The translations under genes and the position numbers were made by a program. A stretch of 37,264 nt of DNA from an uncultured Pelagibacteraceae bacterium. GTDB lineage: Bacteria > Pseudomonadota > Alphaproteobacteria > Pelagibacterales > Pelagibacteraceae. The stretch spans positions 1 to 37,264 of the forward strand of contig CACFZB010000005.1 of the NCBI GenBank assembly GCA_902570715.1. The letters are read 5' to 3'. The notes under the pieces are model-generated. The model was not told the DNA's origin and made no database searches. It saw only the letters and a list, made by a program, of their open reading frames with translations. Below are positions 23,366-32,566 of this stretch, in pieces (the stretch's first letter is position 1; each line of letters starts with the position of its first letter).

Positions 23366-24460
23366 CTCTTTATTTAAAAATATTTCTAAATTTTTTTGAT
23401 TATAAGTTTTATCTATAATTGTATGTCCAATTTTCCTTAGTAATATTAAATTAATTTTTTCTGTAATATTTTTTTTATCTTTATTCATAAAAAAAATAAT
23501 TTTTTTTATATCTTTTGGCGTAAAGTAATTTTTTAAAGAAAATGGTAATTTAAATTTTCTTATATGGTTTATTACTGAAATATGGTCTCTTTTATTTAAG
23601 AGTTTTTCAAAAAGACTAAAATTTAATGCAGTATTAATTCCTAATATAACAGCTTCTCCATGATTTAATTTTTTTGAAAATCCCAATGTTGCCTCAAACG
23701 CATGTCCAAATGTATGACCAAAGTTTAGAGTTTTTCTTAAATTTCTTTCATTTTCATCTTTTTCAACAAAATTTTTCTTAATTTTACAACTCTTAAATAT
23801 AGTTTTTTCAATAACTGGGGATTTAATTTTTAAAATATCTAAAAAATTTTTATTTAAAAAATTATAAAAATTTTTATCTGCAATTAAAGAATGTTTAAGT
23901 ATTTCACCATATCCACAAATAATTTCTCTTTTGGGAAGTGTATTTAGAAATATCATATCACTTAAAACTATTTTTGGTTGATAAAAGCTACCAATAAGAT
24001 TTTTGCCATACTTAGAATTTATTCCTGTTTTTCCTCCAATAGAAGAATCAACTTGAGATAATAAAGTTGTAGGAACATTTATAAATTGAAGTCCTCTTTT
24101 AAAAATACTTGCTGAGAAAGCTCCTACATCTCCGGTTATACCTCCACCAATAGAAATTAGACAGTCTTTACGAGAAAAATTTTTGTTAAGTAAAATTTCA
24201 AGGATTTGATTAACTGTTTTTTGACTTTTATTTTTTTCATTAGCTTTAAAATACTTAAAATAAATTTGTTTGTTCTTTAATGATTTTTTAATAGAGTAAA
24301 TTAATTTTTTTGGTACTTTTTTATCAATTAAACATAAACATTTATTAAAATTTATTGAATTCTTTTTAATTATTCTATTAAAATTATTAATTAAATTAGA
24401 ACCAATAATTATTGAATATTTCTGTGTTTTTGTTTTTATTTTTAATTTAATTGGTTTCAT
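23351..24460 (-). CDS. aroB: 3-dehydroquinate synthase
   Basis: SIGGGITGDVGAFSASIFKRGLQFINVPTTLLSQVDSSIGGKTGIN and NFGHTFGHAFEA. Confidence 0.97.
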   Translation of the reverse strand: MKPIKLKIKTKTQKYSIIIGSNLINNFNRIIKKNSINFNKCLCLIDKKVPKKLIYSIKKSLKNKQIYFKYFKANEKNKSQKTVNQILEILLNKNFSRKDCLISIGGGITGDVGAFSASIFKRGLQFINVPTTLLSQVDSSIGGKTGINSKYGKNLIGSFYQPKIVLSDMIFLNTLPKREIICGYGEILKHSLIADKNFYNFLNKNFLDILKIKSPVIEKTIFKSCKIKKNFVEKDENERNLRKTLNFGHTFGHAFEATLGFSKKLNHGEAVILGINTALNFSLFEKLLNKRDHISVINHIRKFKLPFSLKNYFTPKDIKKIIFFMNKDKKNITEKINLILLRKIGHTIIDKTYNQKNLEIFLNKELSNK

Positions 24461-24959
24461 AAAGATTAAAAACTTTGTCTACTATTTGTTTTTTTGTTAA
24501 ACCATTACAATCAATTTTATATAACGCTTTTGAATAGATGTATGATCGTTTTTTTATTAAATCAATCAATTCTTCCTTTGTTGAAGTGAACGCAATTGGT
24601 CTTTTTGAGCTATCAATTATTCTATTAATTAATATTTCATGACTCCAATTTAGCCAAAATGAAGTATGATTTAATATTATTTCTTTTCTTAATTTATTGT
24701 TCATAAATCCTCCTCCACCTAAAGCTAGTACAATATTTTTTTTCTTTAAAAGATCTAGCGTGATTTTTTCTTCAAATTCTCTAAAAATTTTTTCTCCTCT
24801 TTTTTTAAAAATCTCAGAAATTTGCATACCTATGGTCTTTTCAATTTGTAGGTCTATATCAAAAAATTTTTTTTTAAGTTTTTTAGAAAATAATTTCCCA
24901 ATAGTAGTCTTTCCTGACCCCATCATTCCTAAAAATACAATATTTCCTCTTGATTTCAT
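24447..24959 (-). CDS. aroK: Shikimate kinase
   Basis: NIVFLGMMGSGKTTIGKLFSKKLKKKFFDIDLQIE, FREFEEKI, LALGGGGF; followed by aroB. The ORF-track start at 25022 overlaps the divergent small ORF; the ATG at 24959 (MKSRGNIVFLG) is preferred. Confidence 0.93.
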   Translation of the reverse strand: MKSRGNIVFLGMMGSGKTTIGKLFSKKLKKKFFDIDLQIEKTIGMQISEIFKKRGEKIFREFEEKITLDLLKKKNIVLALGGGGFMNNKLRKEIILNHTSFWLNWSHEILINRIIDSSKRPIAFTSTKEELIDLIKKRSYIYSKALYKIDCNGLTKKQIVDKVFNLYETN

Positions 24960-25016
24960 ATGTTTCTGTATTGAAAAATCACAAATATGTCTTAATTTGA
25001 AATTAACTAAAACTAT

Positions 25017-25196
25017 ATGCAATTTATAAAAAAAACAAGTTCGAGGAACACTATTCTTGGATTAATGGTCAAATTAGTATTAGCTTTAGTAATAATACTT
25101 GGAATTATTTTTTTACTTAATAAGATAGATTTTCCTGCCCCTAAAAAAGATATAGAAAAAAAAATTCCCAATGAAAATTTTAAAATTATCAAATAA
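25017..25196 (+). CDS. Small single-pass membrane protein (59 aa), below the ORF-track size cutoff
   Basis: ATG at 25017 to TAA at 25194-25196 gives MQFIKKTSSRNTILGLMVKLVLALVIILGIIFLLNKIDFPAPKKDIEKKIPNENFKIIK. One clear TM helix with a positive N-terminus; overlaps the next CDS by 26 nt. Confidence 0.7.
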   Translation: MQFIKKTSSRNTILGLMVKLVLALVIILGIIFLLNKIDFPAPKKDIEKKIPNENFKIIK

Positions 25197-26937
25197 GAAA
25201 AAATTTTTAATATTATTTATATCATTGTTTTGGTTTACGTCATTTGCTGAGGAAAAACCTGTTGATATTTGGAATATTAATACAACAGAGACAAAAGAAA
25301 TTTCCGAGTCCTCAATTGAATTAAAAGACGATGAAATCGTTAAACCAACCGATTCTAAAATTTTCGACTTACAGTCTAAAAAAAAAGAAAGCTCAATTAA
25401 TCTTGATGAAAATTTAGAAACAAAAAAAATTTCAATATTTGGACTTTATGATCCAGATGATTTTGATCTTGATATCAATATGTGGTTAAATTCTGATGGA
25501 GATCAACTTAAAAATATATTTAAAAAATTGGAAAAAATAAATTTTTCTGAAGATGCAACTGAAATAATGAATATTTCAATGCTTACTAATGCGTATTTAC
25601 CAAAAAAAAATATTTCTGAAAAAGATTTTTTGAAATACAGATCAGACTGGTTAATAAAAAACTCAGATTTAGATTTGATAGAAAATTATTTGGTTAAAAA
25701 TCAGATATTTGATGTTCACCCTGAATTAACAAAATATTTAGTTAATAGACATTTATCAGAAGCAAATGTCAAAAAGTCATGCGAAATTTTTTCAAAAAAT
25801 TTGGCACCGTTAAAGGATGAATATCTTTCTAAATTTAATATTTATTGTTTAATAAAATCTAACAGGAAAGATGAAGCTTCAATAATTTTTGATTTAAAAA
25901 AAGAATTAGGTTTTAAGGACAAATATTTTGAGAAAAAAATAAATAATTTACTGGGATATGATGACACAATAGATGAAGAAATTTCAGAAAAAAATATTCT
26001 TGATTTTCATTTAGCTTTTGAAACTAACTCTAATTTTAATTATGAGCCAAATAACAACACAAGTAAAATAATTTGGAAATATCTTTCTTCCTCAAACTTA
26101 TTAGATGTATTTAAAAAAATTGAAATTTCGGAATTAGAAAAAATTTCTACTTTAGAAAAAGCAGCTCATAATAAAAATTATCCTGAGAAAGATCTATTTG
26201 AAATATATAAAAGATTTCAATTTAATTTTAATTTGCTTTTAAACGCTGAAAAGTCACATAAAACTCTATCCAACATAGAGGCAAGGGCATTGATTTACCA
26301 AAAAATTTTATTGGAGTCTGAAATAATTGAAAAATTAAAATTACTCAAAATTTTAAAAAATTCTTTTGAAAAAGATAATTTGGGTGAGGCATTTGATTTA
26401 GAGTTAAAGAAATTTTTGAATGAAATTGAACCTAGAGAAGTTCCAGACAATCTTACAAGTTTTTATTATACGAACATAAAAATCAAAACAGAGGAAAATG
26501 ATAAACCTAAATTTAATAATGATATTCTTCATCAATCAAAACTTATCAACTATTTTAATGGGGATTACTCAAAATCCAAAATAGAGAAAGACTTAGAAAA
26601 TTTTCTAAAAAAAATAAAAAAAAACAAAAAATATTTTTTTTCTAAAAAAGATCAAATATTTTTAGAGTCTTTAAAATTTGATGGAATAAATATTTCAGAA
26701 AAATATAAAGATTTATATCAAGCTGATGTTTCAGAAATACCTACAGACATACAAGTTATGATTAATAATAATGAACAGGGAGCAGTATTACTAAGACTAG
26801 TAGAAATTATTGGACAGGATGACCTAGATAGAATTGATGAAGATACAATTTATTTTATAATAAGTTCTTTAAATCAGTTAAATATTGATCAATTAAGAAA
26901 TAAAATTTTACTTAAAGTTCTTCCTTTAAAAGTTTAA
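25171..26937 (+). CDS. Exported hypothetical protein, alpha-helical repeat-like
   Basis: Signal peptide MKILKLSNKKKFLILFISLFWFTSFAEE; long helix-rich, Lys/Glu-rich body without a recognised catalytic motif. Confidence 0.7.
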   Translation: MKILKLSNKKKFLILFISLFWFTSFAEEKPVDIWNINTTETKEISESSIELKDDEIVKPTDSKIFDLQSKKKESSINLDENLETKKISIFGLYDPDDFDLDINMWLNSDGDQLKNIFKKLEKINFSEDATEIMNISMLTNAYLPKKNISEKDFLKYRSDWLIKNSDLDLIENYLVKNQIFDVHPELTKYLVNRHLSEANVKKSCEIFSKNLAPLKDEYLSKFNIYCLIKSNRKDEASIIFDLKKELGFKDKYFEKKINNLLGYDDTIDEEISEKNILDFHLAFETNSNFNYEPNNNTSKIIWKYLSSSNLLDVFKKIEISELEKISTLEKAAHNKNYPEKDLFEIYKRFQFNFNLLLNAEKSHKTLSNIEARALIYQKILLESEIIEKLKLLKILKNSFEKDNLGEAFDLELKKFLNEIEPREVPDNLTSFYYTNIKIKTEENDKPKFNNDILHQSKLINYFNGDYSKSKIEKDLENFLKKIKKNKKYFFSKKDQIFLESLKFDGINISEKYKDLYQADVSEIPTDIQVMINNNEQGAVLLRLVEIIGQDDLDRIDEDTIYFIISSLNQLNIDQLRNKILLKVLPLKV

Positions 26938-26960
26938 AAATTATAATAAAATATTATTGC

Positions 26961-27479
26961 ATGACAGTTAAAAGAATTATTACTGAACCTAATCCATTAT
27001 TAAGGCAGGTTTCCAAGCCTGTTTCAAGTGTTGGACCAGAGGAAAGGAAGTTAATGGATGATATGCTTGATACAATGTATGATGCAAATGGAATTGGACT
27101 TGCTGCAATTCAAATTGGAATTCCAAAAAGAATTATTGTTTTAGACATCTCAAAAGATGAAAAAATAAAAGAACCAAGATATTTTGTAAATCCAGTTATA
27201 AAAAAAAAAGATATAAATAAATCAACATACGAGGAAGGATGTTTATCAGTTCCAAATCAATTTGCTGAGATAGATCGACCTAGCAAATGTGAGGTTCAAT
27301 ATTTGGATTATAATGGTGAAAAAAAAGTATTGAGTGCTGAGGGTTTACTTGCAACATGTATTCAGCATGAAATGGATCATTTAGAAGGAATACTTTTTAT
27401 TGATTACTTATCAAAATTAAAAAAATCTATGATAATTAAAAAACTATCAAAAAATAAATCAAATCGAATAGTTGTTTAA
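26961..27479 (+). CDS. def: Peptide deformylase
   Basis: GIGLAAIQIG, EEGCLSVP, QHEMDHLEG: the three PDF motifs. Confidence 0.98.
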   Translation: MTVKRIITEPNPLLRQVSKPVSSVGPEERKLMDDMLDTMYDANGIGLAAIQIGIPKRIIVLDISKDEKIKEPRYFVNPVIKKKDINKSTYEEGCLSVPNQFAEIDRPSKCEVQYLDYNGEKKVLSAEGLLATCIQHEMDHLEGILFIDYLSKLKKSMIIKKLSKNKSNRIVV

Positions 27480-27482
27480 TTA

Positions 27483-28415
27483 ATGTCAAAAAAAATTATT
27501 TTTATGGGTACACCATTATTTGCAGTACCAATATTAAAATCTTTGTATCAAAATGGATATCCAATATCAGTTGTTTATACTCAGCCGCCACAAAAATCTC
27601 ATAGAGGTCAAAAAATTAACAAATCTCCAATTCAAGGCATTTCTGAAACATTAAATATAAATTTTAGATCCCCAAAAAATTTAAAAGACAATGAAGAAGA
27701 ATTTAGATTTATAAAAGAATTAAATGCTGATATTGCGATTGTAGTTGCCTATGGCCAAATTATTCCAAAAAAGTATCTGTCTCTTACAAAAAAAGGTTTT
27801 GTAAATATTCATGGATCATTATTACCTTTATGGAGAGGGGCTGCACCGATACAAAGATCTATAATGAACTTAGATTATGAAACTGGAATAAGTTTTATGA
27901 AACTTGTTGAAGAATTGGATAGTGGTCCTGTTAGTAATATTTATAAAATTAAACTAGATCATGATCAAAATGCTCAAGAAATTTCAGAAAAACTATCTAT
28001 GCTTGCTGCAGAAAAAATTTTAGATAACATTGATGATATTTTAGAAGATAAGGCACAGTTTAAAGAACAAGATCATACAAAAGCAACTTACGCAAAAAAA
28101 ATAAATAAGATAGAAGGTAAAATTAATTGGGGTGAACAAGCATCAAAAATTATTGGTAAAATAAATGGATTATTTCCATCACCCGGTGCCTTTTTTACAT
28201 TTAATGGCGAACGATATAAAATCCTAAAAGCTAAAATTGGTAATGGTATTGGTAAAGCTGGTGAAGTAATTTCTGATAATCTAGAGGTAGCTTGTGCTCA
28301 TAACCAATCTGTTAAAATCCTTGAAATACAAAGAGAGGGCAAGAATCCACAAAAGATTGGAGAATTTATGCTTGGATCTCAAATTAAAAAAGGGTCTATA
28401 ATTCAAAATGTTTAA
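27483..28415 (+). CDS. fmt: Methionyl-tRNA formyltransferase
   Basis: IIFMGTPLFAVPIL, NIHGSLLPLWRGAAPIQRSI; follows def. Confidence 0.98.
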   Translation: MSKKIIFMGTPLFAVPILKSLYQNGYPISVVYTQPPQKSHRGQKINKSPIQGISETLNINFRSPKNLKDNEEEFRFIKELNADIAIVVAYGQIIPKKYLSLTKKGFVNIHGSLLPLWRGAAPIQRSIMNLDYETGISFMKLVEELDSGPVSNIYKIKLDHDQNAQEISEKLSMLAAEKILDNIDDILEDKAQFKEQDHTKATYAKKINKIEGKINWGEQASKIIGKINGLFPSPGAFFTFNGERYKILKAKIGNGIGKAGEVISDNLEVACAHNQSVKILEIQREGKNPQKIGEFMLGSQIKKGSIIQNV

Positions 28416-29148
28416 ATATCAAATACTTATTGAGTATGTTGGTACAAATTTTAGAGGTTGGCAAATTCAAAAAAAAGGAAAAACTATCCAAGGACTTATA
28501 CAAGAAAAACTTTCAAATCTTTTGAAAGAAAAAATATTGTTATTTGGGTCAGGTAGAACCGATACTGGTGTTCATGCAATTGAACAGTCAGCTCATTTTG
28601 AATGCAAAAATGAGATAAAGCGATACGATAGATTTTTGAAATCAATGAATCATTTTTTAAATAAGGATGGTGTTACAATACTTAAAATTAAAAAAAGAAA
28701 TAAAAAATTTCACGCAAGATTTTCAGCTAAATTAAGAATTTATAAATACATAATTATTAATCGTTTAAGTGGACCAGTTTTAGAAAAGAATAGAGGCTGG
28801 CATATCATGAATGAATTAGATCTTGTAGCTATGAAAAAAGGTGCAAAAAAATTAGTTGGTACTAAAGATTTTTCAACTTTTAGAGCCTCTAGTTGTAGGG
28901 CTAAAAGTCCAATAAAAACAATTAAACTTGTTAAAATAAAATCACATAAAAATAAGATAGAGATAGAATTTAGATCTCAATCTTTTTTACAACAACAAGT
29001 TCGTTCAATGGTTGGTTGTCTGAAATATCTTGGAGAAAAAAAATGGTCATTAAAAAAATTTGAGGGTGTAATTAAATCAAAGAAAAGAGTTTTATGTGCT
29101 CCACCAGCCCCATCAGAAGGGCTTTTTTTAGCAAGAATTATTTACTAA
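28408..29148 (+). CDS. truA: tRNA pseudouridine(38-40) synthase
   Basis: GTNFRGWQIQ, GSGRTDTGVHAIEQSAHF (catalytic Asp), SFLQQQVRSMVG; overlaps fmt by 8 nt. Confidence 0.97.
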   Translation: MFKYQILIEYVGTNFRGWQIQKKGKTIQGLIQEKLSNLLKEKILLFGSGRTDTGVHAIEQSAHFECKNEIKRYDRFLKSMNHFLNKDGVTILKIKKRNKKFHARFSAKLRIYKYIIINRLSGPVLEKNRGWHIMNELDLVAMKKGAKKLVGTKDFSTFRASSCRAKSPIKTIKLVKIKSHKNKIEIEFRSQSFLQQQVRSMVGCLKYLGEKKWSLKKFEGVIKSKKRVLCAPPAPSEGLFLARIIY

Positions 29149-29619
29149 TTTTTTTTTGTTGGACATTGAAAATTTTCTATTGATCCGCCATCTTGACTCA
29201 GCTCTAACAATATACCCACAACAATTTTTTTCCCGGCATTTACAAGGAAATTGTTTATAATCTTCATCATAATTAAAACCGTAATCACAAGTAAATTCCT
29301 CACCTTTTTTAATATCTTTTATAGCAGTTACCCATACTTTAAGTCCTTTTCCTTCATAATCGCAATTATTATTACATGAGTGATTAATTAATCCAGCTGT
29401 ATTCCACGAAAAATCTCCATCTAAAGTATATCTCTTATTTAATGTGAATAAAAAAATAGGTTTTTTATTATCAAATTTATCTGACTCATCAACTTCCTTG
29501 TTTGTTATAATTTTTCCAATGTAATTAATAATTTTAGTACCTGCTTTAATGTCTTTTGTTGCATACAAACCACGGCCTCTATCATCAATTTTTGATTTTT
29601 TAATTTTATATAATTTCAT
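29128..29619 (-). CDS. SET domain protein with post-SET motif (protein-lysine methyltransferase-like)
   Basis: GRGLYATKDIKAGTKIINYIGK, AGLINHSCNNNCDYEG, IKKGEEFTCDYGFNYDED, then CKCREKNC (CxCx4C post-SET). Confidence 0.92.
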   Translation of the reverse strand: MKLYKIKKSKIDDRGRGLYATKDIKAGTKIINYIGKIITNKEVDESDKFDNKKPIFLFTLNKRYTLDGDFSWNTAGLINHSCNNNCDYEGKGLKVWVTAIKDIKKGEEFTCDYGFNYDEDYKQFPCKCREKNCCGYIVRAESRWRINRKFSMSNKKKLVNNSC

Positions 29620-29649
29620 GATGGGTATTTATAATGAATTTGATTTATA

Positions 29650-30579
29650 TCAATTGAATTCTAATAATGCATCAACATGTCTCTTTGTACTATCTTTGAG
29701 AGCTTGTAGATCATATCCACCTTCAAGAATTGAGACCACCTTACCATTAGAATATTTCTTTGAGGTTTCAAGTATTCTTTTTGTTATTTCATAATAGTCA
29801 TTGGTGTTAAGTTTAAGTTGCGCAAGTGGATCTGCAGCATGTCCATCAAATCCTGCACTTATTAAGATAAATTCTGGCTTAAATTCTTTTAATCTTTTTA
29901 AAGCAAACTCAAAAGCGTTTAAATATTCTTCAGAATTTGTACCAGCAGGCAAAGGAATATTACAAATATTATTATATTTACCTTTTTCATTTTCGGAACC
30001 TGTTCCAGGATAATATGGATACTGATGTGTTGATATAAATAGTACTTTTTTATTGTTATAAAAAATATCCTGCGTACCGTTTCCATGGTGAACATCAAAA
30101 TCTATTATAGCAACTCGTTTATATTTATATTTATTAAGCAAATACTTTGCACCAATTGCAACGTTATTTAAAATACAAAATCCTGCAGCTTTATTTTGAT
30201 TACAGTGGTGACCAGGGGGACGTACACTACAAAATGCATTTTTAAACTCTTTATTTTGTACCCCATCTATTGCAGAAATAATTGATCCTGCTGCATCAAA
30301 TGTTGCTTTTTTGCTCCCAGGAGAGATTATTGTGTCACCATCAAGTGAAGAAAAACCTTTATTTGGAAAAGAATTTTTTACTAAATTGATATAATTGGCA
30401 TCATGAGTATCTAATAAAATATCATCACTAATAATTGAAGGCTTTTTCCACAAAATATTTTTATTGTTATATTTTTTAAAATTTTCAATTACAACTGAAA
30501 CTCTAGCAATTTGTTCTGGATGTCCGGGGCCAGTATCATGATCTTTGTATGTGCTAGAAGTAATCAACCCAGTTTTCAC
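29650..30579 (-). CDS. Histone deacetylase / acetylpolyamine amidohydrolase family protein
   Basis: DHDTGPGHPEQ, VRPPGHHCNQNKAAGFCILNNVAIGAKYLL, RVAIIDFDVHHGNGTQDIFY, FILISAGFDGHAADPLAQLKL, LEGGYDL. GTG start overlapping the dapE stop (GTGA). Confidence 0.95.
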   Translation of the reverse strand: MKTGLITSSTYKDHDTGPGHPEQIARVSVVIENFKKYNNKNILWKKPSIISDDILLDTHDANYINLVKNSFPNKGFSSLDGDTIISPGSKKATFDAAGSIISAIDGVQNKEFKNAFCSVRPPGHHCNQNKAAGFCILNNVAIGAKYLLNKYKYKRVAIIDFDVHHGNGTQDIFYNNKKVLFISTHQYPYYPGTGSENEKGKYNNICNIPLPAGTNSEEYLNAFEFALKRLKEFKPEFILISAGFDGHAADPLAQLKLNTNDYYEITKRILETSKKYSNGKVVSILEGGYDLQALKDSTKRHVDALLEFN

Positions 30580-31733
30580 TTGAAATAACTTTGTAAAATA
30601 TTTTGATAAATTTTAGTCAAATTTTTTAAATCTTTTAAAGATACAGCCTCATCAACCTTGTGCATTGTCTTTCCTACTAAACCAAATTCTAAACCTGGTG
30701 ATAATTTTCTAATAAATCTTAAATCTGAAGTTCCACCTGTAGTAGATAGTTTTGGATTAATATTAGTTATTTTTTTTATGATATTTTGAATCATAAAAGT
30801 TGTTTTATTTGCTTTTGTCAAGAAAGCTTCACCAGAAACTCTATATTCAATTTTATATTTGGATTTATTTTTTTTGCTTATCTTATTAAAAATCTTATTA
30901 AGTCTTCTTTTTATGGAAGAAGATGAATGTTTATTATTAAATCTTATATTAAAAGTTGCCTCTGCTTTTGCAGGAATGACGTTATCAGCTGTGTTGTTTA
31001 TACTTATTTTAGTCACTTCTAAGTTAGTAGCCTGGAAATCTTTTGTACCTTTATCAAACTTTATCTCTTTTATTTCTTTTAAAATTTTAATTATTGTGGT
31101 TGAAGGATTAATTGCTCTATGAGGATAAGCTACATGACCTTGTAAACCAAAAATTTCTAATTTACCAGTTAAGCTACCCCTTCTGCCAATTTTGATCATT
31201 TCACCCAACTTGTTTGGATTCGTAGGTTCACCAACCAAGCAAAAATCAATTTTCTCTCTTTCTTTTTTTAAATGATTTACTACTTTTTTTGTACCATTTA
31301 TTGCATCACCTTCTTCATCACCAGTTATTAACAAACTAATAGAACCATCAAAATTTTTATTCTTAATTAAAAACTTACTTACAGCTGAAACAAAAGACGC
31401 AATAGAGCTCTTCATGTCATTTGCACCTCTTCCGATTAAATGACCTTTTTTTATTGATGGTCTGAAAGGATTGACGGTCCAATCTTTCAAATCCCCTGGA
31501 GGAACCACATCTAAATGACCTGCATAACAAAAATTAGGTCTTTTTTTCCCTAATTTTGCATATAAGTTTTTAACAGGCTTATAATTTTTTTCTTTAAATT
31601 CTAAAATTTTTGTTTTGAAACCTAATCTTTTTAATTTTTTTTCTAAAAACCTCATTATACCAGCGTCAATTGGAGTAACTGACGGAAATTTGATTAGCTC
31701 TTTAGCTAATTGTAATTCATTTAAAGCTTTCAT
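30576..31733 (-). CDS. dapE: Succinyl-diaminopimelate desuccinylase
   Basis: FCYAGHLDVVPPGDLKDWTVNPF, GRGANDMKSSIASF, TGDEEGDAINGT, TTGGTSDLRFI; follows dapD. Confidence 0.96.
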   Translation of the reverse strand: MKALNELQLAKELIKFPSVTPIDAGIMRFLEKKLKRLGFKTKILEFKEKNYKPVKNLYAKLGKKRPNFCYAGHLDVVPPGDLKDWTVNPFRPSIKKGHLIGRGANDMKSSIASFVSAVSKFLIKNKNFDGSISLLITGDEEGDAINGTKKVVNHLKKEREKIDFCLVGEPTNPNKLGEMIKIGRRGSLTGKLEIFGLQGHVAYPHRAINPSTTIIKILKEIKEIKFDKGTKDFQATNLEVTKISINNTADNVIPAKAEATFNIRFNNKHSSSSIKRRLNKIFNKISKKNKSKYKIEYRVSGEAFLTKANKTTFMIQNIIKKITNINPKLSTTGGTSDLRFIRKLSPGLEFGLVGKTMHKVDEAVSLKDLKNLTKIYQNILQSYFK

Positions 31734-31735
31734 TT

Positions 31736-32563
31736 CTAATCTCTTAAAAGATCGTTTATAGATGTTTTAGATCTCGTTTTTTCATCAACCTGTTTGATTA
31801 TTACTGCACAATACAGTGATGGGGCAGATGAATTATTTTTATCAGGTAAGGAACCTGGTACAACAACTGAGTAAGGTGGAATTTTTCCATAAGTAATCTT
31901 TCCAGTTTTTCTATCAACTATTTTAGTTGATTGACCAATATACATACCCATACTTAAAACAGAACCTTCTCCAACAATTATCCCTTCAACTACTTCCGAC
32001 ATAGCTCCTAAAAAAACGTTATCCTCAATTATTGTCGGTAATGCTTGCGCTGGCTCTAAAACTCCACCAACACCTGATCCTGCAGAAATATGACAATTTT
32101 TTCCTATTTGACAGCAACTTCCAGCTCTTGCAAATGTATCTATCATTGTTCCTTCATCTATATAAGCACCAATGTTTACATAACATGGCATTAGAACAGC
32201 GTTTTTACCTACAAAAGATCCTTTTCTCACAGGTGAATTTGGCACCATTCTAAAACCAGCTTTTTCATGATCTTCTTTTGTCCATCCTGCAGTTTTACCT
32301 TTTAATAAATGAGCTTTGTCATACCAACTACTATAAGGACCATTCAAATTTTCCATTGGATAAATTCTAAAACTTAACATAATTGCTTTTTTTAAGTGTT
32401 GATGGGTTATCCATTCACCATTAATCTTCTCAGCCACTCTTGATTTGCCACTATCTAAATCATTAATTACTTGATTAATAGCATCCTTAATTTTTTGATC
32501 TGAATTTTGATTTACTTGATCTTTTTTTTCCCAAGCTTCATTAATTATATTTTCTATAGACAT
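31736..32563 (-). CDS. dapD: 2,3,4,5-tetrahydropyridine-2,6-dicarboxylate N-succinyltransferase
   Basis: Left-handed beta-helix hexapeptide repeats; GFRMVPNSPVRKGSFVGKNAVLMPCYVNIGAYIDEGTMIDTFARAGSCCQIGKNCHIS. Confidence 0.97.
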   Translation of the reverse strand: MSIENIINEAWEKKDQVNQNSDQKIKDAINQVINDLDSGKSRVAEKINGEWITHQHLKKAIMLSFRIYPMENLNGPYSSWYDKAHLLKGKTAGWTKEDHEKAGFRMVPNSPVRKGSFVGKNAVLMPCYVNIGAYIDEGTMIDTFARAGSCCQIGKNCHISAGSGVGGVLEPAQALPTIIEDNVFLGAMSEVVEGIIVGEGSVLSMGMYIGQSTKIVDRKTGKITYGKIPPYSVVVPGSLPDKNNSSAPSLYCAVIIKQVDEKTRSKTSINDLLRD

Positions 32564-32566
32564 AAT

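Noticed and set aside
24697-25029. 110-aa plus-strand ORF opposite aroK
   Set aside because: Complementary to the P-loop and GGGG motif region of shikimate kinase; Phe/Ser-rich shadow composition.
29128-30579. Eukaryotic contamination as the explanation for the SET and HDAC genes
   Set aside because: The genes are intronless, tightly packed and overlap or abut bacterial dapE and truA, with the same AT-rich codon usage.
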